DNA of 64,000 nt, taken from the NCBI GenBank assembly GCA_003255065.1, contig QAOA01008735.1, positions 559,832 to 623,831 on the forward strand, written 5' to 3'. This document shows positions 48,209 to 61,441 of the stretch, piece by piece. Each line of letters starts with the position of its first letter. Position 1 is the stretch's first letter. The notes beneath the pieces are model-generated. The model worked only from the letters and a program-made list of their open reading frames with translations, did no database searches and was not told the origin of the DNA. This DNA comes from Cercis canadensis. Lineage: Eukaryota > Streptophyta > Magnoliopsida > Fabales > Fabaceae. Both the position numbers and the translations under genes were made by a program.

Positions 48209-50677
48209 CTGTATGTGTCTGACCTGTTCTACGTTCTATGCTAACATTATAACATAAAGGAGTTGCCCGTTGCTTGTAAAAGCATAGGAGTGCTTATTTC
48301 ATAGGCAAAGAGTGCAAATAGAATTGGAAGTTGTTGTCCTCGAAATTCGAGTTTAGTTGTATACAGTTCTTTTTTTTTTTTTGGGTGGGGGAGGGGAGGG
48401 TGTCCTTTTCTTCCCCTCAATGTGCCAGTCTGCCAGAAGATGTATATAAAGTGTGTAGGTTTTTATATTTAATTCAATCATTATTTATTTTTTATGTTTT
48501 GTTCGTATAATCTTTAATATGTGTAGGTTTTATGTAATGCTGCATATCTGGATTCTTTTTCCTTGTTTTTTCATTTCATTTATGTGTTCAAGGCTCTTAA
48601 AATGTGTGTGACCTCATCTTTCCATCCATGGAAAACAAAGAGAACGGAATGTGGGGAAGATATTATAAAATTTAAAAGTTATTATTAAACAATATTAAAT
48701 ATCCTTCATGGTTAGTAAAAATATCGATGCATTTCCTAGTCATTAACTAAGCATTCAGATAATCTTTTAGTATATGTATATATAGCATTTGATTGGGTTT
48801 GGAAACTGTGAGAACAGAGAAGGAACAAAAGTTTAGGATAAGCAATGAGTAAGTGTGCTTCAAGGCTCTCCAGAAAAGAACACGAAGGAGGCAGATGGAG
48901 ATTGGAGAAGGCTGTCTAAAGTTTCTCAGAAGCCTGAAGATCTGAAGAAGGCTTCACTTTGTAGTTTGGGCACGTAATTGGGCTTTTTATCAGCCTGGTT
49001 TGAAAGTCAGAGCAAAGAGAAATGTTTATTCAAACCAAAATAGTTTTATCAAACTTAGATTGTGCTAATTTTTTTTGTCAACCAAAAGATAAAATAAAAC
49101 TAAATAATTTATAAATAGCAAAATTTTGTTGAGATCTACATTTTGAGCTCAACAAATCTGTGACAAATAAGAGTTTGTTTAGGAAGAGCCAAAGAAATTA
49201 AAAATAAAATAAAAATTAGAGTAAAATTTATATTTAGACATGAACATTTAAGAAAATTATACGATAAATAAAGTTTACATTTATTTCACTTGAAAATTTT
49301 GTGTAAATTTCTTAATTTATTCTCAGTTTATTTTTTGCTTCTCCTATTTATACGACATTTCTCTTCGCTCGTAAGTAATGCTATTTTTTTATACATACTA
49401 ATGTTCTATATTTTATATGACATTTCAATTGGTACTTTTTTTTCTGTTGAATTAATAATGGAAACATAAAAAATAAAATAAAAATGCAGCTGGTAAAGGG
49501 GGAAGAGTGATTTCTCTTTCAATGGCAATCTCTTGGATCTTTTAAGTTTCAGCTCAAGATCATACTAGACCCAAGTTTGCATAACGTGTCGAACTTTGGG
49601 TGTGCTTGATTCATTTGTAGTTTGGATTCTTAAGGCTAATTGTGTGAGTGGATTTGATAAATAAATAAATAAAATGGAAAATGGATGGCATGGGGTCCAC
49701 ATAGACAGAAGAATCAGAAAGACGCGGCGAGGCGAATGGATTGGAAGAGGAAAGGTAGCATTAAAGATGCCTGTCGTTTTCCTTTGAAAATAATATTATG
49801 ACCATGGTTGGTAATGATAATGGGTATGCCATGGAACCCACTTCCAATGGAGGAGCTCTTTGCATATGCCCAGAGGCTGACGTGCAGCGCACCATTTTTA
49901 TCCCTTTGCTTTACAACAAAATAAATCCTATGGTTAAGTTAAGGTAAGGTAAGGTAGTGTATTATTATTAAACCAAGTCCCATCGTCTCTTTTCGTATGG
50001 ATTCCTTAATCTTCATAGTCAGACACCCCATAAATTCCGTAATGGTTAATGGCAATGCCTTGAACCGGGACTCAGAAGTGAACAAGTTTCACACAACCAG
50101 CTTAGCTCAAATTAAGTGTTTACTCCTTTTACTTTGCTAGCTTTTTAGTGAGCATATCAGATTAAATTGCCATTATTATAAAGAAGGAGAATCCATCTTA
50201 TCTTGTTCAGAAGCTCTCACCTATTGCACGATGCACGTCATGGACAAGTACGGTGCCAACAAATTTAACCTTGGACGTTAGCAACAGAGCATCTCACAAT
50301 CCGACAAATCAAACCCCTCATTATCATCAATTACAATTACCATCAATACAACCCCTTCCCATCTAATCTAACATAATCCTTCTTTATTTCCCCTCTGTAG
50401 TTTTAGAAACAGAAAAAGCACTTCCAAAAAATACAAAGCAAGAAAAAGAAGCAAAACAGAGAAAGATATTATAAAAATGGCCCAAAATTTTCACCGGAAT
50501 TGAATCCCGGTTTACAGCACCTACAATTCCGATGGCTGTTTGCCTTTCTTTCTCTTGCATTATTCACTCCCTCTACTTTTAGTTTTACCATTATCGGAGA
50601 TTCAAATCTCCATCTGTGTACATGTTCTTAGACTATGTACTAATTATATATATAATATATTTATAAGCAATGCAATC
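48209..50677. other. Intergenic between convergent genes
   Basis: 3' flanks of the QWRF gene (+) and the LBD gene (-). AT-rich; no coding region or repeat family recognised. Confidence 0.5.
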
Positions 50678-51394
50678 TCAGTTGAAGAGATTTAAAAGCT
50701 TCTTCTTGTCGTCGCCGCAACTGCCATTACCATAGGCATAGCTCGTCATCTCCGATTCCCCAGAAATCAGCGACACCGTTGGATCACTCTGCCTCATCAC
50801 CCTCCCAGCGTTAATATTGTTGTAAGATTCCGGACTCAACGAAAGATCGAACTCTAATTTCGGATTCATATCTCCGATGAATTCAGAGTAAACACTTCTG
50901 CCTATGTTACACGCATTCTTGTAGACGGTGTCAGAAGACTCGTTCAATATCGGCGTCAGAACTCGGCCGAAGATCTCCGGTAACGGCCGGAGAAGACCTC
51001 CGGTGAGGACGGTCTCCACGGCAGCCTGGCACACGTGCCAGTTACCACTCCACATGAGTCCTACGGCACCGTTGACAGGATTCACCGTTCGCCCGCACGC
51101 TTCAAATAAGAGAGACTGAAACAGCGCTGAAATTTCAAACGAATTATCAAACAAATATTAAAATAGAATACAAATTCGTGAGTAAGGGTATTATTAATCA
51201 GGTGGAGTACCTGGTCTCTTGGTATCGGAAACGGAGGAAATGAAATACATTAGGTCGCTACGGCCGAAGAATTTAGCGAGGAACAAAGTGGCGTGGCCTT
51301 GGGCTTCAGGGGACTCGATCCACTGCAGGCACGTCCTCAGAGCGCACGTCTCGCTGCAACCCTTTCGGAGAACTCGGCAACCGTTGCAACTCAT
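50678..51394 (-). CDS. LOB-domain transcription factor, class II, LBD37/38/39 type
   Basis: Two exons on the minus strand, 51211-51394 and 50678-51126, give 210 residues; the intron splits an Ala codon ([14 protein letters not shown]), its usual place. The zinc-binding C block is [17 protein letters not shown] (Cys 3, 6, 13, 17). [17 protein letters not shown] and [20 protein letters not shown] match LBD37/38/39, as does [20 protein letters not shown]. The C-terminus carries an EAR-like repressor motif (LEFDLSLSP) and the LLNLF ending also seen in LBD37/39. Arabidopsis LBD37-39 are nitrate-induced nuclear repressors of anthocyanin and N-response genes; that role is inferred here. The protein is shorter than Arabidopsis LBD37, with a reduced linker after the LOB domain. 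A TATA box lies 76 bases upstream of the ATG. Confidence 0.92.
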
Positions 51395-51469
51395 CTCGAC
51401 CCTCCGATTATTACAGCAAAAATCAGAATGAGGTCAGTAAAAGAGGATAGACGAGGCCTTGCAAGCCTC

Positions 51470-51476
51470 TTTTATA
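51470..51476 (-). promoter_or_regulatory. TATA box of the LBD gene
   Basis: The minus strand reads GCAGTATAAAAGAGG, a good TATAAA match, 76 bases upstream of the LBD start codon. This would imply a short 5' UTR of about 45 bases. Confidence 0.6.
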
Positions 51477-53108
51477 CTGCTCTTGTTTTGAGACGAAGCA
51501 TCAGCGAGAGAAGGATTGGAGTGCAGTTAACAATTAACTATGGTTGAGTTAGGATCGTTTTTGTCTTTGACGGTGGCTTTTTGTGCAGACCGGGTAAGGG
51601 CTTTGGGGTCCGCTGCTGGGGCTCTCGAGGGAATATCTTCCAAACTCTGGGCAAGAGCGGCTCCGTGTTTCCGCGGCGCTTTCTTCATTCTTGTCAGCCG
51701 TTAGATGTTCACCTGATCATAAACTTTAACCGTTGGAGTTGCTACGTGTCTCTTGTTTCGTCTTGCTTAACTTGTGTTGTACGATATGAGTGAAAAGTAC
51801 AAAATCGGCGTAGTGGCCAGCAGTCCGAAATCTCATCTAGTAGACCGTGAACCCCACACTCCTACCAGGACAGCCTGCTATTTCTTGAGTTCTTGGGGTT
51901 CGCATCAAAATTGAACTTGTAATAGCACAAAAGAAAATGAAGTGTGCATAAACTGATAACAATTCCAGTTCAAGCAATATGCTAGCTAACAAGCGGAACC
52001 AAACTACATTATTTTAATTTCTACATTATCTGTTTGTAAAAGATAAAAAATCTTAGCTTTAGACCATGTCAAATTCAGGAACGTAATATATATCATAGTG
52101 AAAGGAGCATTGACAATTGAACATGGATCTAAATCTTCAAATCAGTATTAATGATAATATCTTCTCTTTTAAAAAATATATATGGCTTTTTTTAAAAAAA
52201 AAAGAAGATGATATATCTCATCTCATTTACTTGAATATTATATTTTAAAAAAAATTATATCTATCACACTTTTTAACTAAATTACTTAATATTATAGTTT
52301 TAAAAAAATTTAATTTTTTTTTAAACATGTGAAAACTACAAATAACCACGTGACGTGTTCACGTGGGACACGCCAATAACCCATTGGCATGTCCCTTCTT
52401 GTTACCTTTTTGTTTAATTTTCTTTTCTTATTCTTATAAGCAGCTGAAGAAATGACACATCATAGGGCTACCACATGGCTACCGGTAATCCTCACATGTA
52501 TGTTATATTTTAAATATATATATATATATATAATATTAAAGTAAATAAATTAAAAAATAATAATAAATATATAAAATTATTTTTAAAATGTTATATTTCG
52601 GTAGCCAATATATCTCTATAACAGCATTAGATCATAGGGATTACAGCATAACTCATCACCTGAATCCTCGGATAGAATTATACCAAGACTTTCAGTTTTA
52701 TAGTTACACACATTTGTTTACTAAGCTATAGAAACTTTGTATTTTTTTAACGTTATTTAGTCTGAACAAATCTTATTAAAATTTAAGTGATTATTAAATG
52801 AAATAAAATATTAAAACACTATATATTTATCTAAAAATAAATTATAAATTAATAAAATTTTAACTATCAAATGTTTTCTTTTAACTTATTTACAATGATA
52901 AATTTTCATCCAGAAGTATGAGAGGGTAATTATGACAAAACGAGGTAGAAAGCGGGTGATCACGAACCTTGGTAGCAAACTAACGTCAAACAAAGCCAAC
53001 CATGTCTACTTTATAGGTAGCGTTTGGACTTTCAAGTTATGAGAAAGTTGACTAAAGTCAAAGGCTGCCTGGAGCTGCAGGATCCTTTGCACGACGCAGG
53101 CTTTGTAC

Positions 53109-54230
53109 TAATGTTTTAAAAACTCAACTGGTGAGTGAATTACTGTGATAAAAAATATTGGTCAAATCGATTGAATCGTTAGTTAAATCGATTGAATTGA
53201 AATCTTTTTTAAACTCAAATATTAACAAAAAAATAAAATATAAAAGATAAAATATAAATTATTAAACTTAACTCATAAATAAAAATTTTAAATTTAAAAA
53301 TTTAAATAACTAAAAGATAAAATTTTAATTTATATACACTTAATTTAAAATAATGACCTATAACAAAATTATATTATTTTAATAATTAACATCTCTTATA
53401 TGTTCACATACTTTTAATATAATCAAGTTCACAAATTTTAACATAACAAAATTAAATAATCATAATATATAAATAAATAACCAGAAAATCATAACAACAA
53501 AAAGAGACAATAAATAAATAACCAAAAAATTAATTAAATCGTGCATAATAGACTAAAAGAAAAAAAAAATGCAAAAACATNAAAAAAATGCAAGAAAATG
53601 TGGTGTAGAACCCACATAGTTGCATATGATTTTGTTCCTTCTTAGTGGAATTAGTGACACACGTGTAGTAAATAATAACGAAAAACAAGGAAACAATGAG
53701 AAGATGAGAATAATAATAAAGCAATTGGTTGATGGTTAAAGTTTTTAAAAAATTAGTAAAATGTCTTAAGTTAAAGCCTATGTATAGTGTGATTATGTGT
53801 TAAATTTTTACATATTTAAATATTTAATATTAAATAAATTTACTAAATAGTTAATAAATAATTTTTGTGCAACGATAAATACAAGTATTGGGTTGTCCTA
53901 ATGATTTGGATGATGAAAAATTAGTTTCTTAACTATTTTATTAATAAATATATTTATATGTGATAATGTATTTAAAAGTTGATATGTCCTAGTGGCAAAG
54001 AATACTTGCTTTGAAGCAAAGGTGAGAGGATCAAATCTTCTCATGAGTGATTTCCCTTTTAATTTTACAAGCCATCCGATTTTCGCAAAATCAGACCAAT
54101 TTAGCGATTCTTACTAGTTCGGACAATTTTCACTGATTTTAATCAATTTAATAGGTGCAGCAGTTCAAAGGCATGAATCAAACAATTTTCTTCACCAAGT
54201 ACTAGTCCGGTTCGATTTTTAAAACAATGT
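53109..54230. mobile_element. Non-autonomous DNA transposon with TIRs and 7-bp TSD
   Basis: Terminal inverted repeats: left TAATGTTTTAAAAACTCAAC, right (minus strand) ACATTGTTTTAAAAATCGAA. Both are flanked by the same 7-mer TTTGTAC (53102-53108 and 54231-54237), a plausible target-site duplication. Length 1122 bp, AT-rich and without transposase. The right part holds a tRNA-like string (CTAGTGGCAAAGAATACTTG, then GAGGATCAAATC near 53990-54040). TTTTAAAAACC-type termini are common among plant MITE-like families; the superfamily is not certain. Confidence 0.65.
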
Positions 54231-54455
54231 TTTGTACATTAGAATAAGACAATTTTTTTTTTTTTATTTTAGTAAAGTTATTTATAATTATTATATTTTT
54301 TTATTTATATTTTCTTTCTTTATATGTTTAATTTATTTATTCAAATAATTATTTATACATTACATGAGTTGCAACTAATTTTCTTTACAAGACTCGGTAT
54401 AACTCCATCTTTTATGATAAAATTAAGGCGTTTAAATCACAACAAAAATCCAAAC

Positions 54456-54460
<5 letters not shown>

Positions 54461-54491
<31 letters not shown>
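54461..54491. repeat. (TA)n microsatellite
   Basis: About fifteen perfect TA units. Confidence 0.9.
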
Positions 54492-54499
<8 letters not shown>

Positions 54500-57400
54500 A
54501 TGCAATAAGAATACGGACAAGAGAAGCACATGACAAATTGATGACGCATTTAAATCAAAATATAAACCCAATACGCTTTTTTCCTATAAGAGAGAAAAAT
54601 ATGCGTTGTGAATTAAGACATTAATTATCTGGTTTAAATGATTAGAAAATATGTCACTAAACATAAATTATTTGCATTGTGAGTTGTGACATGTCATTCT
54701 CTTACGAAAATAACAAGTACCTTTAATAGTTCACCGATTAAGAACATAGTTGTTCTCGCTTTCGAAAAAAGAAAAACTTGGGTCGCTGAGGCAGCTATAA
54801 TTCCTATCGTACTGTATTTCAAAATGATGGGCTGAATCATTGGGTTGGGTAGTTAAGGAAGGTATATCGCATCACAGGGTTGTCCTTGCAAGCCCAGTAC
54901 ATTTGATCCCTGCAACTGCAATGGCCCAGATAATAATTACTTTTTTCCTTAATATTTAACAAGGGTAGAAATACAGAAGTTTTATTCTTTTTTTTTTTGT
55001 TTTTTTTCTTTTAACCCAATAACCATGACATAATCCAAATATTTGAATAGAGCTAAATTTATTAAATATGAGGTTAGTTATCCCTGCTTCAGGGGTTATG
55101 CTATCGAGGCATCAACAACTGTAGTTTTATGTGAGAGAACACTTTAAAACATTCATTTTGTCAATTAAAAACTTCGAACACAAGACCTTCTTCTTGCAAA
55201 AAAAATCTTGTGATTAATTGATCTACAACCCAATATTCTGTATCTTTTAGATAACTCTATAATTTGTATCTCCATTAACACATTAATATAAAATTTTGTA
55301 ATTTAATAATTCTTGCCACGCGCATGTATCTCATTTCTCATAAATTTATAACAGCTGTTCGCTTTTTTATATACACACACTGCACATCCAGAAAAATAAA
55401 TATAAAATAAAATATAAGAGAAAATTGGGAGAATAAACTTTCTAATAAGGAGTGATGTTATTCATATATCTATAATTTATTTTATTTTATTTATATTTGC
55501 ACAAATAGTATAACTTCAATTGAATTAAATTTATTTAAACTTTATTTGATGCCACCCAAATTTCTTTATCTATGCACTTACACGGACACAGTTTTCCAAA
55601 TTTGAAAGCTTCTCACATGTAAATATAGCAAGCGATAAGGTGGTATATCTAGTGGTGATGTCTGGAGCTTGCATGTTTAGTGGTGGCTGTAGAAGCCACA
55701 TGTAAAGCAAATTGATCTGTGGCCATTCAATACGGTATGGCCAACAGCTACGATCACAACAACATCCATACAAATCAAATTTAATAAATATGTAAAAGGG
55801 GGCAGATGCCGCACTTGGCTTGGCATGCTATGTGGCTAAAATAAGCACATTCGGTGTTAATTCACTTTGAGCAGTTCCTTTTTTTTTTCTTACCCTTTTC
55901 ACTCAACGCTAGTAATTTACTAAAAGATGTAAATGGTTAAAATAAAAAAAGAGACGATAGAGCTGTGCGTAATCTTTTACTGTTCTTTTCCTCACATTGC
56001 GCTCCTATGTATGTAGTGTTTTTTCTCTTTCATTGCCTACCAAAACAGAATGCTGGCGTCTTTAGCTAGCATAGCATTAGCAAGAACATGATTCAAAGAA
56101 CCTGGACACAGGAAGCTCTCACACTTGTAAATTTAGATGTATGGTTATAACTATTTGCTGAACATGCATGCATGTATTTTCACCAGTTACTTTCAGTCCG
56201 AGCTTTGTTAAATAAATATTAATTAATTATATCCAGCATTTAACTATTTGAGGAGGCAATGGCATATTAAAAAGAAGAATAAATGGTGTCTTCTTCCTTA
56301 AGTTGGTTAGCCATTCCAATCCAATATTGAATTAAGACATGTTTGTGGGGTCAAAATTGGCCGCCACAATTCTGAATCTTTTGACTACTAGAATCTTCAT
56401 CAACCTACCCAAACTTCCTTCCGCCATTTTTGTTTTTTTCAAATGGAGTTTTTTACCAGATATTAGCACTTCAATTTTTTAATATTCATGATCTCTGTCT
56501 TACATTGCTAAGAAAGAGGCCATACGTTACCATGTAATTTAGTACTGAAATTAGAAGAAAAATTCCATAACGTGCGTGCAAACTAGTTATAAAATGTGCA
56601 CATCCGAGGAAATAAACATATCCAGGTTCAGGCGTTGTGTACGGTAAAAATGATGGGTAATTAAGTTAATGTGGATTACTAGTTATTGACCTAAGAAACA
56701 TTCGGGTGTGAACACCAGTTAGTCTACAATCAGCTTTGTCCCCTAGCACGCAAAAGGATGGTGTTGAAAATCTAGAAGGAATATGATTTGGGTTCACTTA
56801 ACTTCACATGGATCTACGAGTACGAGGGACAAAATTGACAAGAGCTTGGCCTAGAAATGGGCACATGCTTTGCCGTTTGCCAACCAAAGACGGTTGGTTG
56901 GTTTCTCTTTTTATCAATGTTTGGACTTTGGAGATAGATACCGTATAAAGTTCATTGAATCTCCGTATGACTGTGGTAAACCAAAAGTAAGACTAATTTC
57001 TTGGCGATAACTACGCCAAGTAAATGACACGTATTGTTCATTTTCACAAAAGAAAAATAAAATAAAAAACACGTATAGTGATAGTATAACACGGCAAGAA
57101 ATTTCCAATTCCTACACATGGAAAACGCATCATGCTCTGCTTTTTTGAACTCTGGCATATACCAGCCTTGGGACCATTTCACTCAATTACGCGGTTCGGA
57201 CGCAAGACCAGTATAATAGAATTTTTAACATTTCTTATAAAAATGGTAGAGAGGGATAAGTAAAGCTACGTGTTGTGCTCATCAACTCCACACGACAACA
57301 ATGTGAAAAAAATAAATAAAATAAGGCCAAAACTTATTCTTATCCACACCAAACATCCTCCCTCTAATCTTCCCCATCTCACCCACCTTGCTACTCATTA

Positions 57401-58044
57401 AATTTTAAATGATTGATATAAATAATAGCATGTATTTTTGTGATGAAATTAATTCAACTTTCTTTTTTATGTAATTGTAAATGGATAAAAATGGGAATGG
57501 AGAAAGGCGAGGTAACATGCACTTGTGCGTGAACTGTACATTGTAGGATGGTGTGCAGTGTGTCTAACAGTAAAAACCGTCAACACGAGACACATTGACA
57601 TCAACAACATGCGCAAGTGGTTTCTAAGTTTGCAACTGAACTCAACAAACAGCCACTGCCACCCAGTACATGCCGCACCCTTCACGCGGCTCTGCTCTTT
57701 TATCATGCAGATTCCACAGCCTAGACTAGGCGTCCCGACTTCTACGCAGCGTATTCTAGACTGTATCGCATGGAGATCAATCCTAATAAATTAACAATTA
57801 CCTTCACAGAAAAGTATAACAGAGAGAATAAGAAAATTTTGCATTTCACTAAAAAAAAATAATAAATTGAATTGCTACTGTCAAAAGTACACAATCTAAA
57901 ACCAGGGAACTGGATCCCAGCTGTACTATGTACAGAAACAAATAAATCCCAAAATTTCAAATAATTTTAAAAATGAAAAAAAAAAACTGATTAATTTCGA
58001 TCTAAATAAGATCCTAATGAATTCTGACTAAAATCCCAGCCAAT

Positions 58045-58839
58045 TCAATGATTTTGAGCAATTTCAATCTTGGGTGTCATCACAAGGCGGGGCTTCTTCA
58101 CTGGCAGAGGGCTTTCGACTTCGTCGTCCGCTGATGAAACGAAGAATTTTGGGGAGAAGTCCGACAAGGCGGGGAGGTTGAGATCGAAGTCACGTTGGCT
58201 GTGGCTGATGGTATGAGTGGAACCAACACCTTCCGAGGCAGTGATAGCACTGCTACCGCCGCCAGCACCGCCCTCATAGTGGCAACGCTTGTGTCCACCC
58301 AAGGCCTGTCCGGTGGGGAAGCACTTGTGGCAGATGGAACACTCGTGGGTCTTACCTCCACCATTGGATGTCGTAGTTGTGGTGTTTGCAGAAGTTGTGG
58401 TCACGGCGGAGGAGGTAGAGTGGTCTTCACCAGCGGCAGCGCCTCCAGCGTGTTTTCGATGACTGGCCTTGTGTCCACCAAGAGCTTGGTAAGAGGAGAA
58501 GGCCTTGTTGCAAACAGAGCACTTGTAACTGAGCTTGAAAGTAGCGGTGGAGTCCGCGGTGGCCACTGGAGCCGACTCAGATGAAACAGGAGGAGGAGTA
58601 GCCCGAGCCTGAGGGGAGCTATGGCGGTCTGAGGAGGTGGAGACAGCAGCGTCGCCACCACGAGCGAGCATGATGAGGCAGAGAGCGAGATACTCTTCCT
58701 CGGTGCATGAAGGGTGGTCAAGTCGGGTACGCTTGGTACGCTTTCGCTTAGCCCATGGCTCCAGGTAGTGAAGGGTGGCGTCTTCAAAGGTGAAGGATGG
58801 GCCAGCGGTGGTGGGAGATTTGAGAGCTTCCAGAGCCAT
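58045..58839 (-). CDS. ZAT10: C2H2 zinc-finger repressor, ZAT10/STZ type
   Basis: Intronless, 264 residues starting MALEALKSP, the usual start of ZAT10-like proteins; an in-frame ATG 42 bases upstream is probably not used. Nuclear transcription factor of the C1-2i class. In order: basic [12 protein letters not shown] (31-39), L-box [12 protein letters not shown] (48-59), zinc finger 1 [20 protein letters not shown] (from 107), a Thr/Ser-rich spacer, zinc finger 2 [20 protein letters not shown] (from 167), the SEGVGSTHT segment, and an EAR repressor motif FDLNLPAL (218-225). QALGGH binds DNA in both fingers. Family members are rapidly induced by cold, drought, salt and wounding and repress target genes. 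It is somewhat longer than Arabidopsis ZAT10, owing to Ala/Thr/Gly-rich spacers. The absence of introns is normal. A TATA box lies 141 bases upstream. Confidence 0.95.
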   Translation of the reverse strand: MALEALKSPTTAGPSFTFEDATLHYLEPWAKRKRTKRTRLDHPSCTEEEYLALCLIMLARGGDAAVSTSSDRHSSPQARATPPPVSSESAPVATADSTATFKLSYKCSVCNKAFSSYQALGGHKASHRKHAGGAAAGEDHSTSSAVTTTSANTTTTTSNGGGKTHECSICHKCFPTGQALGGHKRCHYEGGAGGGSSAITASEGVGSTHTISHSQRDFDLNLPALSDFSPKFFVSSADDEVESPLPVKKPRLVMTPKIEIAQNH

Positions 58840-58979
58840 CTGATCTAACCCAAAGCTAAAAGCGACGCGCGGAGACAACAAGAGTGTGAAAGAGAGAGAA
58901 TCGGTGTTGTGGTGAAGATGGAGATGATTTGGTTTTGCGTTAATTTTGAGTTGGAGGGAGAGTGAAGGGGCTTGGTGGG

Positions 58980-58986
58980 TTTTATA
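58980..58986 (-). promoter_or_regulatory. TATA box of the ZAT10-type gene
   Basis: The minus strand reads CCTTATAAAACCC, 141 bases upstream of the start codon, consistent with a 5' UTR of about 110 bases. Confidence 0.55.
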
Positions 58987-60441
58987 AGGAGGTGAGAATT
59001 AGAGGGAAGTTGCGTGACAAGTGGTGAGAAAGTAAGCGCAGTGTGCAAGTAATAGAATAATATTTTATTTTATTTTCTATAAAAAAGAAAAAAGAATAGG
59101 TTAACGGAGAGAATACAGGTGGGGTGGGGTGGGGTGGAGTGGAGCACGTTCAGTTTTGTAGGTGGCCAAGACTGAGCTTAAGTCGGTCAAAGAAAGGGTG
59201 TGAATAGGATGAGAGAGAGAGAAGCAAGTGTCACTGTAGAGTCACTCATGACCAAGTAGACTGCTTCCATAAGTTCCGAGTCAAAATCCAGGAAAAGTAC
59301 AAATGGCATAATAATATCTAATTCTAACCGAACGCGGTTCAAAATAGCACTCGTCCACAGCAGCCGGCAGAGAAGAGTAGGCTAATGTAATTGCAAACGA
59401 CTTTTCCTTCGGGGGCCGACCTTTAAAAACCGACTACTTTGTTTGGCAACTTGGAATGTGAGTCATTCATGTACTGCAAATTTAGAAAAATTATAACATG
59501 GGAGACTTTTCTTGGTTTTAATTTTTAGGCATTCTAGCCATAAGCAAGTGGAGCACATTATTAGAAACCTTGGTGTTGATATTTTACAACTCGCCACATA
59601 TACTTGACCTAATTTGAGTTTAAAATATCCATGTTAGAAACATATTAGTGGCGGTGGCGCTGAAGGAGAAGTGGTGCAATTCCTGTGTATTCACTTGGAT
59701 GACTTGATACCAGTTTTGACTCACATGCACAAGTCCAAGGATTAAAGGAATATATAATTGGGTCTTCTTCTCTAGAGTCGGCGGTCTGCAACTTTGGAAA
59801 CCTACGCGAAGCATCAATGTCTAATTCTAAAGAATCTAAACCCACACGTGCACTTTTACCAATCCAATTTTCTGTTGGCAAGCAGCCCCTCCTGGTCCTG
59901 CTAGTTCGGTATTATCCGTTGAATGATATCAAATTTAATTGGTTGAGAAAATGAAAAACACATTAAACTGAAACCTACTTAATTAGTCTTTAATCTTTAT
60001 CTCTAACATAAAAAAGGAAATGAGAGGCTGTCTTTCAGCTAACTGAGGCCAACTAAATTTCGACAAAGACCATGGAAACATTAGTGCTAGTGTGATTTTT
60101 AGATTTTTTTTTTCTACAAGATTAAGTGACCAAAAACAGTTGCTGTATTTCACAGGAAATAATTAAATCTCTTACTGTGTATATTTTACAGAAAATATAT
60201 AGTTCTATTATGTGGATAAGACCGATTAACGTTGTCATGCAAATTCGTTGAGACACCTAATCCACTATGCATCCTTAAAATAACAATGGTGAAAGGATAT
60301 ATATGAGGCATGTCAGCATCTTCAATTATTGTAGAGCAATTCATTGTCTTGCCAATGATCAAGGTTTATTGCAATATATCTCCATTTCTGTAAATATTAA
60401 ATTAATGTGAACAAGGGATAACCCTACTCCCTACTAATTAC

Positions 60442-60678
60442 CCAGTGATTAATCCTATAGAACTAGTAAATACGTCATTATATATGTCACAAACAATTGT
60501 AAGGCATAGTTAATTTGAGCAGTTAAGAACAAAAAAAAAATCCAATACAATGTAAATTTNCCCAGTGATTAATCCTATAGAGCTAGTAAATACGTCATTA
60601 TATATGTCACAAACAATTGTAAGGCATAGTTAATTTGAGCAGTTAAGAACAAAAAGAAAATCCAATACAATGTAAATT
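60442..60678 (+). repeat. 118-bp direct duplication joined by a single N
   Basis: Copy 1 is 60442-60559, N is 60560 and copy 2 is 60561-60678. The copies differ at only two or three bases (ATAGAACTAG/ATAGAGCTAG, AAAAAAAA/AAAAGAAA). Probably a contig-join artefact. Confidence 0.85.
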
Positions 60679-61350
60679 TATATAACTAGATACACAATTT
60701 TTTTTTAAAAAAAAATTATGTATATTTGTCACGTTATTGTAATATAACATACTCATTCGGTATCATAAAATTTTCATGTATATATATAGTGCCAATATAA
60801 AAAAAACTATATATGAGAAAGGAACGAATATAGAAGCAAATATTATATTTAAATTTTAAGAAAAAACCAATATATTTAAATTTGATGCGTACTTTTATTC
60901 ATTAGTAATTAATTTATTTACGACTATATAATTGTATAAGAGTCAATATTGAAAGAATTACCTGAAAGTAATGAACATTGTTAAATTACCATGACATATC
61001 AATATTTTTCTGCTTCTTAGTTTGGTCTTATTTAACATATTTTCAATTATTTCGGGACTAAAGATTACGAAAAGGGAGTTAGAAATAATTTGCAACATTT
61101 CATAATAAAAACTCATATGTAATCTTAATATTTCTAACTAATTTTTTTTATTATCTAATGAAAAATAATAATCTGATTGTACAAAGAATATGACTTTTTT
61201 CCTTCGAAAAAAGGAGAGAAAACACATAGAAGAGGCATAGACTGAAGGGCTTAATCAATAATCAGCACGGAACATGAAGTCATTGCTTACATATAGTGGG
61301 TATTAATTTTATGTTCAGGCTCCACATTCCGCAAGCAAAAAAACAGGGTG

Positions 61351-61441
61351 GGATAATTTAATTGTTAATGAATTTGACTAAAATGTAAGTTTTTTCAAAG
61401 TTTTGGAGAGGTTTTTGTAAATTTTAACAATTAAATTATCC
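61351..61441. repeat. Perfect 18-bp inverted repeat with 55-base loop
   Basis: Left arm GGATAATTTAATTGTTAA (61351-61368), right arm TTAACAATTAAATTATCC (61424-61441); exact reverse complements. Could be a tiny MITE remnant or a hairpin. Confidence 0.75.

Larger units (their letters stand above)
51395..58044. other. Long AT-rich intergenic region
   Basis: 6.6 kb without a confident gene. It holds the LBD promoter (right next to the gene), a TIR element (53109-54230), a TA microsatellite (54461-54491), and otherwise AT-rich DNA with poly-A/T runs. A single N at 53581 lies between two similar A-rich segments (ATGCAAAAACAT and ATGCAAGAAAATG). Confidence 0.5.
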
